Positions 7,340 through 14,354 of a stretch of DNA of 19,194 bases are shown here, one piece after another. Numbering within the stretch: the first letter of the stretch is position 1; every line of letters starts with the position of its first letter. Position numbers and translations under genes: made by a program. Location: positions 1 through 19,194 of the forward strand of contig USSL01000009.1 in assembly GCA_900557175.1 (NCBI GenBank), given 5' to 3'. This stretch comes from an uncultured Eubacteriales bacterium. Lineage in GTDB: Bacteria > Bacillota > Clostridia > Lachnospirales > Lachnospiraceae. The notes under the pieces were generated by a model. The model was not told the origin of the DNA and searched no databases. It saw only the letters and a program-made list of their open reading frames with translations.

Positions 7340-7549
7340 TTAATTATTACCGGCTAAAAAATCATTAATCTTTCCAACCAGCGTATCAGCGTCAATGCCG
7401 TGAACCATTGCAGCTTCCTCAATTGTCTCCATCTGTGATGAAGGGCATCCGAGGCAGTGCATACCGATACCTAATAAAATCGGAGCCACACCGGCATCAA
7501 TTTTTAATAAATCACCAATCATTGTATCTTTTGTCACCTGCTGTGCCAT
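7340..7549 (-). CDS. DUF1858 domain protein (hybrid-cluster-associated redox disulfide type)
   Basis: This 69-residue protein is a single DUF1858 domain, a small helical fold often found alone or fused to hybrid cluster proteins and other redox enzymes, with a likely redox-active CxxC. Visible are the N-terminal VTKDTMIGDLLKID, the GIGMHCLGCPSSQMETIEEA core with the Cys pair at 32 and 35, and the ending GIDADTLVGKINDFLA. The ATG at 7549 has AAGGAGGAA upstream at good spacing. It has its own consensus promoter and converges on mecA. Its biochemical role is not established. The divergently arranged ferredoxin gene is compatible with redox or FeS metabolism but proves nothing. Confidence 0.85.
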   Translation of the reverse strand: MAQQVTKDTMIGDLLKIDAGVAPILLGIGMHCLGCPSSQMETIEEAAMVHGIDADTLVGKINDFLAGNN

Positions 7550-7635
7550 TGTCTATTCCTCCTTAATACTTTATACTCTCTGACCGCCAAAATACATCCG
7601 GCAGCCTTAAGTTTCATTATTTCCAGTCAAGGTGT

Positions 7636-7664
7636 ATTATAATACATAAATCTTTCTTTTGCAA
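7636..7664 (-). promoter_or_regulatory. Promoter for the DUF1858 gene
   Basis: On the minus strand TTGCAA (7659-7664), a 17-base spacer and perfect TATAAT (7636-7641) lie 87 bases upstream of the start. The -10 box sits in the palindrome GTATTATAATAC. Confidence 0.75.
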
Positions 7665-7720
7665 CTGTATACATATTAAACTAACGTCCGTTAAAATATT
7701 TTTTGTTTTTAAATTTATAC

Positions 7721-7749
7721 TTGTCTAAAATTGTCTTTTGTATTACAAT
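7721..7749 (+). promoter_or_regulatory. Promoter for the ferredoxin gene
   Basis: TTGTCT (7721-7726), a 17-base spacer and TACAAT (7744-7749) lie 45 bases upstream of the ferredoxin start. TTGTCT recurs at 7731-7736, but its spacing to the -10 is too short. Confidence 0.6.
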
Positions 7750-7794
7750 AGGAAATGTATTCACAAAGTTTGATTTTTTAAGGAGGTAAGTACA

Positions 7795-7965
7795 ATGGCA
7801 TATGTAATTTCTAACGATTGTATCTGCTGTGGTTCTTGTGAGGGCGAGTGTCCAGTTGGCGCTATCAGCGAAGGCGATGGAAAATTCGAAATCAACGCTG
7901 ATGAGTGTGTAGATTGCGGTACATGCGCAGGCGCATGCCCAACAGGTGCTATTTCTCAGGAATAA
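7795..7965 (+). CDS. 2[4Fe-4S] ferredoxin (clostridial type)
   Basis: This 56-residue protein, MAYVISNDCICCGSC..., carries two complete CxxCxxCxxxCP motifs: C9-C12-C15-C19-P and C38-C41-C44-C48-P, each followed by GAI. This is the classic low-potential electron carrier used in clostridial fermentation (pyruvate:ferredoxin oxidoreductase, hydrogenase, Rnf). Length and internal symmetry match the family exactly. A very strong AAGGAGGT site precedes the ATG at 7795, and a strong terminator follows the stop, indicating a highly expressed monocistronic gene. Codon choice (GGT, GGC, AAC, GAA) is consistent with high expression. Confidence 0.95.
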   Translation: MAYVISNDCICCGSCEGECPVGAISEGDGKFEINADECVDCGTCAGACPTGAISQE

Positions 7966-7982
7966 TCCAATCAGTAAATATT

Positions 7983-8012
7983 AAGCCCATCTCATACCGA
8001 GATGGGCTTTTT
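7983..8012 (+). terminator. Intrinsic terminator of the ferredoxin gene
   Basis: AAGCCCATCTC (7983-7993) pairs perfectly with GAGATGGGCTT (7999-8009) around a five-base loop, and TTTTT follows. In the opposite direction the tail is only TTAATATTTA, so it may also weakly serve the converging MerR gene. Confidence 0.9.
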
Positions 8013-8041
8013 ACATTGACCTCAAAATACCGCGCTTTCTT

Positions 8042-8818
8042 TTAAATCCGGTTCTTTTTAAATAAGCCCCGGCGGTTTTCCTTTCTTCCTATACCGGCGG
8101 CTGCAGCCTCTTTTCTGCCCCTCTGGCGGCTGCGCATCATTTCATCGAGATTTCTGAAGCGCTCCTCCTCTCTCTCCTCCTGTATACGAAACAAATCATC
8201 CATTTCTCCGATAACTCTGTCAGAAATTTTGTCAATAAGGCTCTCAGCAAAAGCCTCGTTGTTTTTTCTTAGCGCCTGAAGCATAATACCGTCCATCATA
8301 TATTTAAAATGCTGCATTTTTTCCTCAGCTGTCAAAAGTTCGCCGCCGGAAGATATCCCTTTTGCAGGGACACAGGATTTTGACGGCACTGTATCATTCT
8401 CAGAAGCACTGTCATCATGGGGCGCGCTGTTTTCCTCAGTCATTTTATTTCCATCAGTTATTCTATCCTCATGCCAGACATCATCCATGTGCCCGTCGTC
8501 CTCACTGTTTCCTTTCTCCGCCTTATGTATATGCGGCGCATCATTTTTTCGCACAGATGAAAGCGGGATAATATTATCGGCAGGCATTTCACCGGAAATT
8601 GCAGAAAGCACCATCTTAATTGCTTTAAGCTGGAATCCTTTATTCTTTAAATCTCTGACTGCGCTGAAAATTTTAACTTCCCTGTCCGTGTAGTAGCGAT
8701 GTCCCATCTCATTTCTCGGAATGTCCATTCCAAGTTCTTCCTCCCAGTATCTTAAAACGTTTTTTTTTTTTTTCAAGCAGAAGACGGCATACGATATAAT
8801 ATATCTCGTTTCACTCAT
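8042..8818 (-). CDS. MerR-type HTH regulator with C-terminal coiled coil (N-terminal segment corrupted)
   Basis: The 258-residue product begins MSETRYIIS and continues from residue 21 as VLRYWEEELGMDIPRNEMGH, RYYTDREVKIF and LKNKGFQLKAIKMVL, a MerR-like winged-helix DNA-binding domain. The middle (about 85-170) is polar and low in complexity. The C-terminal 90 residues are charged and predicted coiled coil (EEREEERFRNLDEMM) with a basic end, a layout reminiscent of RacA-like MerR proteins. Residues 9-20 are encoded by Illumina adapter sequence plus a poly-A run (8760-8794), so the first recognition helices shown here are not real. The start is the ATG at 8818, preceded by GGAGGATTTTGT; a longer open frame to 9136 overlaps the next gene and lacks a binding site. 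A TATAAT at 8906-8911 may be its -10, but no good -35 was found. Target genes are unknown. Confidence 0.8.
   Translation of the reverse strand: MSETRYIISYAVFCLKKKKNVLRYWEEELGMDIPRNEMGHRYYTDREVKIFSAVRDLKNKGFQLKAIKMVLSAISGEMPADNIIPLSSVRKNDAPHIHKAEKGNSEDDGHMDDVWHEDRITDGNKMTEENSAPHDDSASENDTVPSKSCVPAKGISSGGELLTAEEKMQHFKYMMDGIMLQALRKNNEAFAESLIDKISDRVIGEMDDLFRIQEEREEERFRNLDEMMRSRQRGRKEAAAAGIGRKENRRGLFKKNRI
8760..8794 (-). other. Illumina P7 adapter core plus 14-base poly-A (assembly artefact)
   Basis: The 21 plus-strand bases at 8774-8794 (starting CAAGCAGAAG, ending GGCATACGA) are identical to the Illumina P7 PCR primer core. They are preceded by 14 T at 8760-8773. On the minus strand this reads adapter then poly-A, the usual form of adapter read-through. 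It falls in the conserved N-terminus of the MerR gene, where the encoded YAVFCLKKKKN does not fit the family. Confidence 0.95.
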
Positions 8819-8866
8819 ACAAAATCCTCCACTCATATACGGGCATCTATGATCCATATACTGCAA

Positions 8867-8885
8867 AAGGCTCATCGTCAGCCTT
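8867..8885. repeat. Inverted repeat upstream of the MerR gene
   Basis: The arms AAGGCT and AGCCTT are separated by seven bases, between the candidate -10 at 8906-8911 and the MerR start. It could be an operator or leader hairpin. It is not in the -35/-10 spacer where MerR activators usually bind, so autoregulation is only a guess. Confidence 0.3.
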
Positions 8886-8962
8886 CCCTGCGCCCTTTGC
8901 CTATCATTATATATCATTGGCACAAAATCCGCCCTTACAGCCTTGCGACAAAAAACGGGCGC

Positions 8963-8996
8963 AAAAAACAGCAGTGCCGTCTTCGCGACACTGCTG
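8963..8996 (-). terminator. Intrinsic terminator of the pseudokinase gene
   Basis: On the minus strand CAGCAGTGTCG (8986-8996) pairs with CGGCACTGCTG (8969-8979) with one G-T pair and a six-base loop, followed by TTTTTT (8963-8968). It lies 55 bases after the stop at 9051 and separates that gene from the MerR gene. Confidence 0.88.
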
Positions 8997-9050
8997 CTGT
9001 CAAATCTTATCCGATACTGTATGTGTTTATTGTACGGTGACGATAAATTA

Positions 9051-11222
9051 TCAGTCTGCCGCATCAAGAAGAATACCGGCTTTAAATACATCACCCTCAA
9101 CACTGACAATAAACTTGCCGCCCTCTGCTCTGACAATCTTCTTTGCCATCAAAAGGCCGCTGCCCATCTCTCCGGTCACTTTGCCGACAAGTTCATCACT
9201 GATTGTATTCTTCATCATATAGACCATCTTGCCCTTATGAATATACATCTCAATGTAAACTCTTGAGCCATTTTTTGCATATTTTTCAATATTATCAAAG
9301 AGAATCGATAATACCTTAATGGCATTACTCTTGTCAATATCAAGATAAACCGGCTTTTCCGGTGCACGGAGCGTCACACCGATAGCCTTTTCTTTAAGCT
9401 TAATTCTGAACATCTTACGGACGTCCTTATTCAGCTGTATAAAATCAAGAAGTGTATCCTCAAGCGGAGCTTCATTTTTTTGAACTCCGGATACCGCGCC
9501 TGCTGTGCCCACACCAGCTGCGACTGCACCTGCTGCCGCTGCCGTCTCTGCCGTGTGCTTTGAGGCCTGCAGCTCATCAAGTACCTTATTCATATCCGGC
9601 AGAAGTACTGTCTCCTCACTGGCCGCATCCACACTGCCCGGTGTCAGTCTTGTCACACGTCCCGAAGATGCCGGCTTTTCAGAAAGCGCTGCTTCTCTGT
9701 TAATCTGCTCTGTCTCCTCTGCTGAAAGAAGTACTGTCTTTTCTGCAGATGGCATCATCACATTCTCCTGCGTATTGCCTGACGGCACTTCCTCCGGTGC
9801 AATCACGCCGGCACCCATACCTCTGACAGCTTTTCCGAAATCAATACCTTCCCAGTCTTCAGGATTAATATCATCATCCTGTTCCAAAACCGGAACAGGT
9901 TCTTCAACAGCCTCAGCCGGCTCTCCATCGTCAGCCGCATCATATTCATCGGATGCCGTGCCTCCGAAAAGACAGCTTATAAATACAATCAGCTCAATAA
10001 TAAAGATGACCGGTGCCACGATAAAGATCACAGGCACACCCTTCACTGTAAAATCTCTCAGATACATCAGTCCGAGTACAAGGCCGCCGTTTAAGGCAAC
10101 AAGGAAAAGGAAAATGATAATCCACTTCACTGCCTTTGGCAAATGGTTCAACCCGCGGTTGATCCTGCTGCCGATCATATAAAGAAGTGAGTTGTCTACA
10201 AATACGCCTGATTTAATACGGCGCACAAGGCTGAAATAGCTTCTTATTAAAACAACATAGACAAGCACACCGCCGGCAATTACCAAATATCTTGTATTCG
10301 CGCCTAAAATCTGCGCTTTGCGCGCATACCATGTCCCGAAAACAAGGCCGCCGATCACTGCAATGCTTAAAATTGCCGCAATCTCCGTAAATATCTTATC
10401 AAACCATGAAAGCTTCACACCGGCATACCCTTTCACCATACCGGTTGACATAATACAGTAGATTAAAAGGGCAATGAACACAACAAGTGCCGCGATACCG
10501 GCAATTTTAGCAATGTCAAAATACTTTGCCAGCTCCTGATAATCCATATATGTCTCATAAAAGCTATCCTGCTGTGTCAGATTATTATCAACAGCTGTAT
10601 AGATGATGTAGGAATTTGTCATACTCTCCATTGTCATCTTCCAGCCTGTTTGATTCAGGTTTTCTGACGGCACGCTGCCAATCAGCGCCGTAAAACCTTC
10701 ATTCGTACTCAGCTTCACATAATGCTTGCTCGATTCAATTCTCGTCTTTGCATCATCACCGGATGTAAACAGATTCTGAGCATCCTGATTCTGAACAATA
10801 AATGAGAAGTTCTTTACGCCGCCCATCGTACTGTCAACAAGTGTCGCCAGTGTCGCGGCATCTGAGGCAAGCGCCGGATCCTGCTCAACAGCCTGCGTCA
10901 GCTTCAGCACATTGGCAATCGCCTTATCATACTCCTGCGAAAATGCCTTGCTGCTGAAATAATTCGCCTCGCCGCTCTCTGCCCGCTGATCCATATAGCG
11001 CAGACAGATAAAACCTGAAAGGCCGACAACCGCAGCTGCCACAAAAAGCAAAATACGCATGATTATCTTAAGCGGCATACATCGTGTCGCACGGAAACCG
11101 CCGTCGTCATCGTCGTCTATGTTATCCGGATACTGATTTCTGCTCGTCTTTCCTGCGGATATGGGCTCGATTTCCTCGACCTCAACATCGTCCCAAAAAT
11201 CCCGTTTTTTCTTTTTAGCCAT
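9051..11222 (-). CDS. Six-helix membrane protein with degenerate HATPase domain (pseudo-histidine-kinase paralogue)
   Basis: The 723-residue protein has a charged cytoplasmic start, a first membrane helix (about 52-75), an extracytoplasmic domain (about 76-235), five more helices (about 238-258, 274-298, 310-328, 366-388, 394-418), an acidic low-complexity linker (about 421-585) and a C-terminal HATPase-like domain (about 590-723). It is a paralogue of the kinase at 12269-14341. Shared segments include RC-I/M-PLK before helix 1, YFSS--F--EY-K, DK-TEIAA, RR-K-G before helix 5, SRVY--MY, MKN, and GGKF----GD-FKA near the end. It lacks HAMP and any phosphoacceptor His region, and the G2 box is GSGLLMAKK instead of GLGL; the N box (LFDNIEKYAK) is partly kept. 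I therefore infer it is not an active kinase but a sensor partner or scaffold. The ATG at 11222 has AAAGGAGAA upstream. It has its own promoter and terminator. Confidence 0.75.
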   Translation of the reverse strand: MAKKKKRDFWDDVEVEEIEPISAGKTSRNQYPDNIDDDDDGGFRATRCMPLKIIMRILLFVAAAVVGLSGFICLRYMDQRAESGEANYFSSKAFSQEYDKAIANVLKLTQAVEQDPALASDAATLATLVDSTMGGVKNFSFIVQNQDAQNLFTSGDDAKTRIESSKHYVKLSTNEGFTALIGSVPSENLNQTGWKMTMESMTNSYIIYTAVDNNLTQQDSFYETYMDYQELAKYFDIAKIAGIAALVVFIALLIYCIMSTGMVKGYAGVKLSWFDKIFTEIAAILSIAVIGGLVFGTWYARKAQILGANTRYLVIAGGVLVYVVLIRSYFSLVRRIKSGVFVDNSLLYMIGSRINRGLNHLPKAVKWIIIFLFLVALNGGLVLGLMYLRDFTVKGVPVIFIVAPVIFIIELIVFISCLFGGTASDEYDAADDGEPAEAVEEPVPVLEQDDDINPEDWEGIDFGKAVRGMGAGVIAPEEVPSGNTQENVMMPSAEKTVLLSAEETEQINREAALSEKPASSGRVTRLTPGSVDAASEETVLLPDMNKVLDELQASKHTAETAAAAGAVAAGVGTAGAVSGVQKNEAPLEDTLLDFIQLNKDVRKMFRIKLKEKAIGVTLRAPEKPVYLDIDKSNAIKVLSILFDNIEKYAKNGSRVYIEMYIHKGKMVYMMKNTISDELVGKVTGEMGSGLLMAKKIVRAEGGKFIVSVEGDVFKAGILLDAAD

Positions 11223-11271
11223 AACATTTCTCCTTTTGATATTTTAACAATTCTTCATGTCATATACAGCT

Positions 11272-11300
11272 ATTTTACACCAAAATAATGACGCTTTCAA
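11272..11300 (-). promoter_or_regulatory. Promoter for the pseudokinase gene
   Basis: On the minus strand TTGAAA (11295-11300), a 17-base spacer ending TGGTG, and TAAAAT (11272-11277) form a strong sigma-A-type promoter 50 bases upstream of the start. The -35 overlaps the stop codon of the hydrolase gene, so the gene can be expressed apart from the two-component operon as well as by readthrough. Confidence 0.7.
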
Positions 11301-12226
11301 GACTGGATTAGCCACTTCACTAAATCTTCATAGACTGTTTTTTTATCTGTCTCATTGAGAATTTCATGTCTGTCGCCCTCATAAAGCTTCATACTGACAT
11401 TTTTAAGACCGGACGCTTTAAATTTTTCAAAAACACCTCTGACGCCTTTCCCGAAGCCGCCCACCGGATCATCTCCGCCGGATACAATAAGCAGCGGCAG
11501 ATCTTCTCTGACCTTTCTTATATTATCAACTTTTCCGATTTCTGAAACAGCGCCGAACAGGTCTTTATAGGCACTTAATGTAAATAGAAACGTACACCGC
11601 TCGTCGGCACTGTAAGCATCCACGATAGCCTTATCCTTTGTCAGCCAGTCATATGGCGTGCGCGCCGGTGCAAAACGCTTATTATAACTGCCAAAAGCCA
11701 TATTGTTAATAAAAGTGCTGCGGTATTTCCACCCCTTAAACAGGGCGATCACCCTTGTCAGCGCCCCGCCGATGCCCGCAAGAAGCGGCGGCTGGTTGCC
11801 TGTGCCCATAATAATCGCACCACTGATTTCATTGCTGTATTTCATAATAAAAAGTCTTGTAATAAAAGAGCCCATACTGTGACCGAGAATAAAATACGGC
11901 TTTCCGGCAAATTCTCTTTCCATATGCTTTTTCAGCCTGTAATTGTCCTCGACAACAAAACCCATACCATTCTTTTTGGCAAAATATCCGTACTCCTCGC
12001 TGCTATTGACAGATCCGCCATGTCCCAGATGATCTTCACCGGCAACAACAAACCCCTTGCTGCACATAAATGCCGCAAAATCATCATATCTTTCGATAAA
12101 CTCCACCATACCGTGAACAATCTGTAAAACGCCTTTAATTTCGTTCTCTCCGTCCGGACGCCACATAATTCCATGAATTTTGTGAATACCGTCAGACGAG
12201 CTGAAATGAAAATGTTTTTTTATCAC
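11297..12226 (-). CDS. Alpha/beta hydrolase, lysophospholipase/monoacylglycerol lipase type
   Basis: This 309-residue serine hydrolase of the Hydrolase_4 (PldB/monoglyceride lipase-like) group probably cleaves acyl esters of lysophospholipids or monoacylglycerols. Visible motifs are VHGMVEFIERYDDFA with the oxyanion HG, DHLGHGGS (65-72), the nucleophile elbow LGHSMGS (S117), the acid in SGGDDPVGG (D253) and the base in EGDRHEILNE (H287). No signal peptide is evident, so it is likely cytoplasmic. The start is a GTG at 12226 with GGGAGGG seven bases upstream; no ATG lies near the expected N-terminus. It follows the sensor kinase by 42 bases with no terminator between, so it is probably the third gene of the response regulator-kinase operon, hinting at a lipid or envelope link. 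The substrate is unknown. Confidence 0.85.
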   Translation of the reverse strand: MIKKHFHFSSSDGIHKIHGIMWRPDGENEIKGVLQIVHGMVEFIERYDDFAAFMCSKGFVVAGEDHLGHGGSVNSSEEYGYFAKKNGMGFVVEDNYRLKKHMEREFAGKPYFILGHSMGSFITRLFIMKYSNEISGAIIMGTGNQPPLLAGIGGALTRVIALFKGWKYRSTFINNMAFGSYNKRFAPARTPYDWLTKDKAIVDAYSADERCTFLFTLSAYKDLFGAVSEIGKVDNIRKVREDLPLLIVSGGDDPVGGFGKGVRGVFEKFKASGLKNVSMKLYEGDRHEILNETDKKTVYEDLVKWLIQS

Positions 12227-12268
12227 TTTTGCACCCTCCCTCGCAATTTTATCTTTAATTATTATCTT

Positions 12269-14341
12269 CTAATTCCCGTCTTTTGTCAAATCAAGGGTAA
12301 TCATTGCCTTAAACAAATCGCCGTCAAGATAAATATCAAACTTTCCGCCGTGAAGCTCGACGAGGCTTCTTGCAATGGAAAGTCCGAGACCACTGCCCTC
12401 TGTTGTTCTCGACGAATCACCGCGGACAAAACGCTGCATTAAATCATCACCGCTGATATTTAACGGCGCCTTTGAAATATTTTTCATGACAAAACACGCC
12501 TTATCAATGCCGCTGTACATATCTACATAAACACGGGAATGCTCAATGGAATATTTAAACGCATTATTAAACAAATTATCAAGGACGCGGTAGAGCCGTC
12601 TTCCGTCAGCCATAATCATCATTGCATCCTCCTCGGAATTGAAAATAATCTGAAGGTCTTTCGTCTCATACTTCTCCTGATACGTCCCCACAACTTGGGC
12701 GACAAGCTCAACAAAGTTAATGCAATTTTTCTCGAGAACAATATTTCCCGAAGATGCTCTTGAAGCTTCAACTAAATCCTCCGTCAAGTCTTTAAGACGC
12801 TTCGATTTTTGGTCGAGCACCTCGATATATTCTTTCATTGGCTGCTCCGTAATATTTTCACGTTTCAGCAAGTCCACATAATTGATAATTGACGTCAGCG
12901 GTGTTTTAATATCGTGGGACACATTCGTAATCAGGTCGGCTTTCATGCGCTCGCTTTTCGTACGCTCATCCACAGCTGCATTAAGACCGCCGCCAATATT
13001 ATTGATATCCTCGGCAAATCCTTTTAAAATGCCTTTCATGTGCGTCGTATCAATCTTATACTCAAGATTTCCCTCAGCAATTGTCTGAGCGCCCTTTTTG
13101 ATAGCCTCCACCTGCAAAAGACGGCGGCCGATATAAACAAACTCATAAGCATAAATAGCAAAAACGAGCGTCCACATTGCCATACTGTACGTATTGGCGG
13201 CAATGGCCATCAAAATCAAATCGCCCAGCCCCATTGAAAAAATAGCAATGACATACTTGCGGACAATATTATTTTTAATAATACCGTTTGTAATCACATC
13301 TGCAATGCCTCTGCCGATTTTATAAGTAATAGAACCCCGGATAATCGTCCCCGCTTTAAAGCGGCGGGCAAAGCTTAAAAGTCCCGCGATTAAAATTACA
13401 TAGGCCGGTACAAAGAAAACAGCAAGGTTCGCCCCGACCGACACCGCATCATACAAATCAATGCCCCCAAAGGATACAGCAACAAGAAATATCGGAATAA
13501 CAAAGGTAATAAATGCCGCAATTTCCGTATACATTTTATCATAAGCATTCAGACATACGCCCTCCTGCTTATGACCGTAGCCTGCCGATACCATCAGATA
13601 GGTAAAGCAAATAATGATGCATAAAAGGGATATACCGATACCGGCAATGCCCCAGCGTCCCGATTCCGACCATATTTTAAAATATCTGTAGCCGTCATAA
13701 AAATTATCGCCGGGCAAGAGATTTTCCGGCACATAGGTACATATATAACCGACTTTGTCGGCATAGTCGCTTTCCGCCCCCATATAAAAGGATGTATATT
13801 TCGTAAAATTTGAACTGTAGACAATCTTTCCCTCAATCGTCTCTATCTGTCTTGCCGTCTCACTGTAATCGGACGCATAAGCATTGGCAAAACGAACCGT
13901 CCGTATTTTATTGACATCTTTAAAAATCTCAAGACCGTTAAGATCAACAATGTAATAATACTTTTTTTCTTCATTCGAAAACTGCTCATCGCTCCAGCCG
14001 CTGCTGCTCTCCAAAAGCTTTCCCTGCCTGTCATAAACGGCAAATTTAAAATTCACACGGTTATTTATAAAGGCTTCCAGCGGATAACCGCTGCCGTTTT
14101 CACCCATGATGTCCATTGCACTTAAAAGGTTGTCTATCGTTTTACCGTACTCACTCACAAAACTGGTGCTTGAAAAATATTCAACGCCATTTTTTGCTAT
14201 TCCCGATGTGCTTCCAAGTCCCGAAGTGACAAACATCATAAACAGGACGCCGCAGACAACAAGAGCGGCTGTAGCTATAGCCATCAATATATGGGCGGCA
14301 ACCTTTAACGGTATACATCTTCGCACTCTTTTTGTTTCCAT
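12269..14341 (-). CDS. Sensor histidine kinase with six membrane helices
   Basis: The 690-residue membrane kinase has an N-terminal helix (about 14-39), an extracytoplasmic sensor domain (about 40-230), five more helices (about 232-405), HAMP-like linker (about 405-460), HisKA and HATPase_c. The H box is TNVSHDIKTPLTS with phosphoacceptor H476; the N box is DNLFNNAFKYS (588-598); the G2 box is GSGLGLSIAR (649-658). The usual DxGxG G1 box is replaced by MKNISKAPLNI, a variant I recall in Gram-positive OmpR-partner kinases, so it is probably still active. The ATG at 14341 follows AGGA nine bases upstream and lies 13 bases after the response regulator stop, defining a cognate pair. The ligand cannot be told from sequence. 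The extracytoplasmic and membrane parts are shared with the paralogue at 9051-11222. Confidence 0.92.
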   Translation of the reverse strand: METKRVRRCIPLKVAAHILMAIATAALVVCGVLFMMFVTSGLGSTSGIAKNGVEYFSSTSFVSEYGKTIDNLLSAMDIMGENGSGYPLEAFINNRVNFKFAVYDRQGKLLESSSGWSDEQFSNEEKKYYYIVDLNGLEIFKDVNKIRTVRFANAYASDYSETARQIETIEGKIVYSSNFTKYTSFYMGAESDYADKVGYICTYVPENLLPGDNFYDGYRYFKIWSESGRWGIAGIGISLLCIIICFTYLMVSAGYGHKQEGVCLNAYDKMYTEIAAFITFVIPIFLVAVSFGGIDLYDAVSVGANLAVFFVPAYVILIAGLLSFARRFKAGTIIRGSITYKIGRGIADVITNGIIKNNIVRKYVIAIFSMGLGDLILMAIAANTYSMAMWTLVFAIYAYEFVYIGRRLLQVEAIKKGAQTIAEGNLEYKIDTTHMKGILKGFAEDINNIGGGLNAAVDERTKSERMKADLITNVSHDIKTPLTSIINYVDLLKRENITEQPMKEYIEVLDQKSKRLKDLTEDLVEASRASSGNIVLEKNCINFVELVAQVVGTYQEKYETKDLQIIFNSEEDAMMIMADGRRLYRVLDNLFNNAFKYSIEHSRVYVDMYSGIDKACFVMKNISKAPLNISGDDLMQRFVRGDSSRTTEGSGLGLSIARSLVELHGGKFDIYLDGDLFKAMITLDLTKDGN

Positions 14342-14354
14342 GAAATCATTCCTA

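Noticed and set aside
8042..9136. A 364-residue version of the MerR protein starting at 9136
   Set aside because: The extension overlaps the end of the pseudokinase gene, passes through that gene's terminator hairpin, has no ribosome binding site, and its residues look unlike a MerR N-terminus. The ATG at 8818 has GGAGG and the family start.
9505..10182. A 225-codon plus-strand open frame opposite the pseudokinase
   Set aside because: It is serine/proline-rich shadow sequence of the acidic linker on the other strand, without a binding site or family features.
9051..11222. Annotating this gene as an active sensor histidine kinase
   Set aside because: There is no HisKA region or conserved His, no HAMP, and the G2 glycines are changed.
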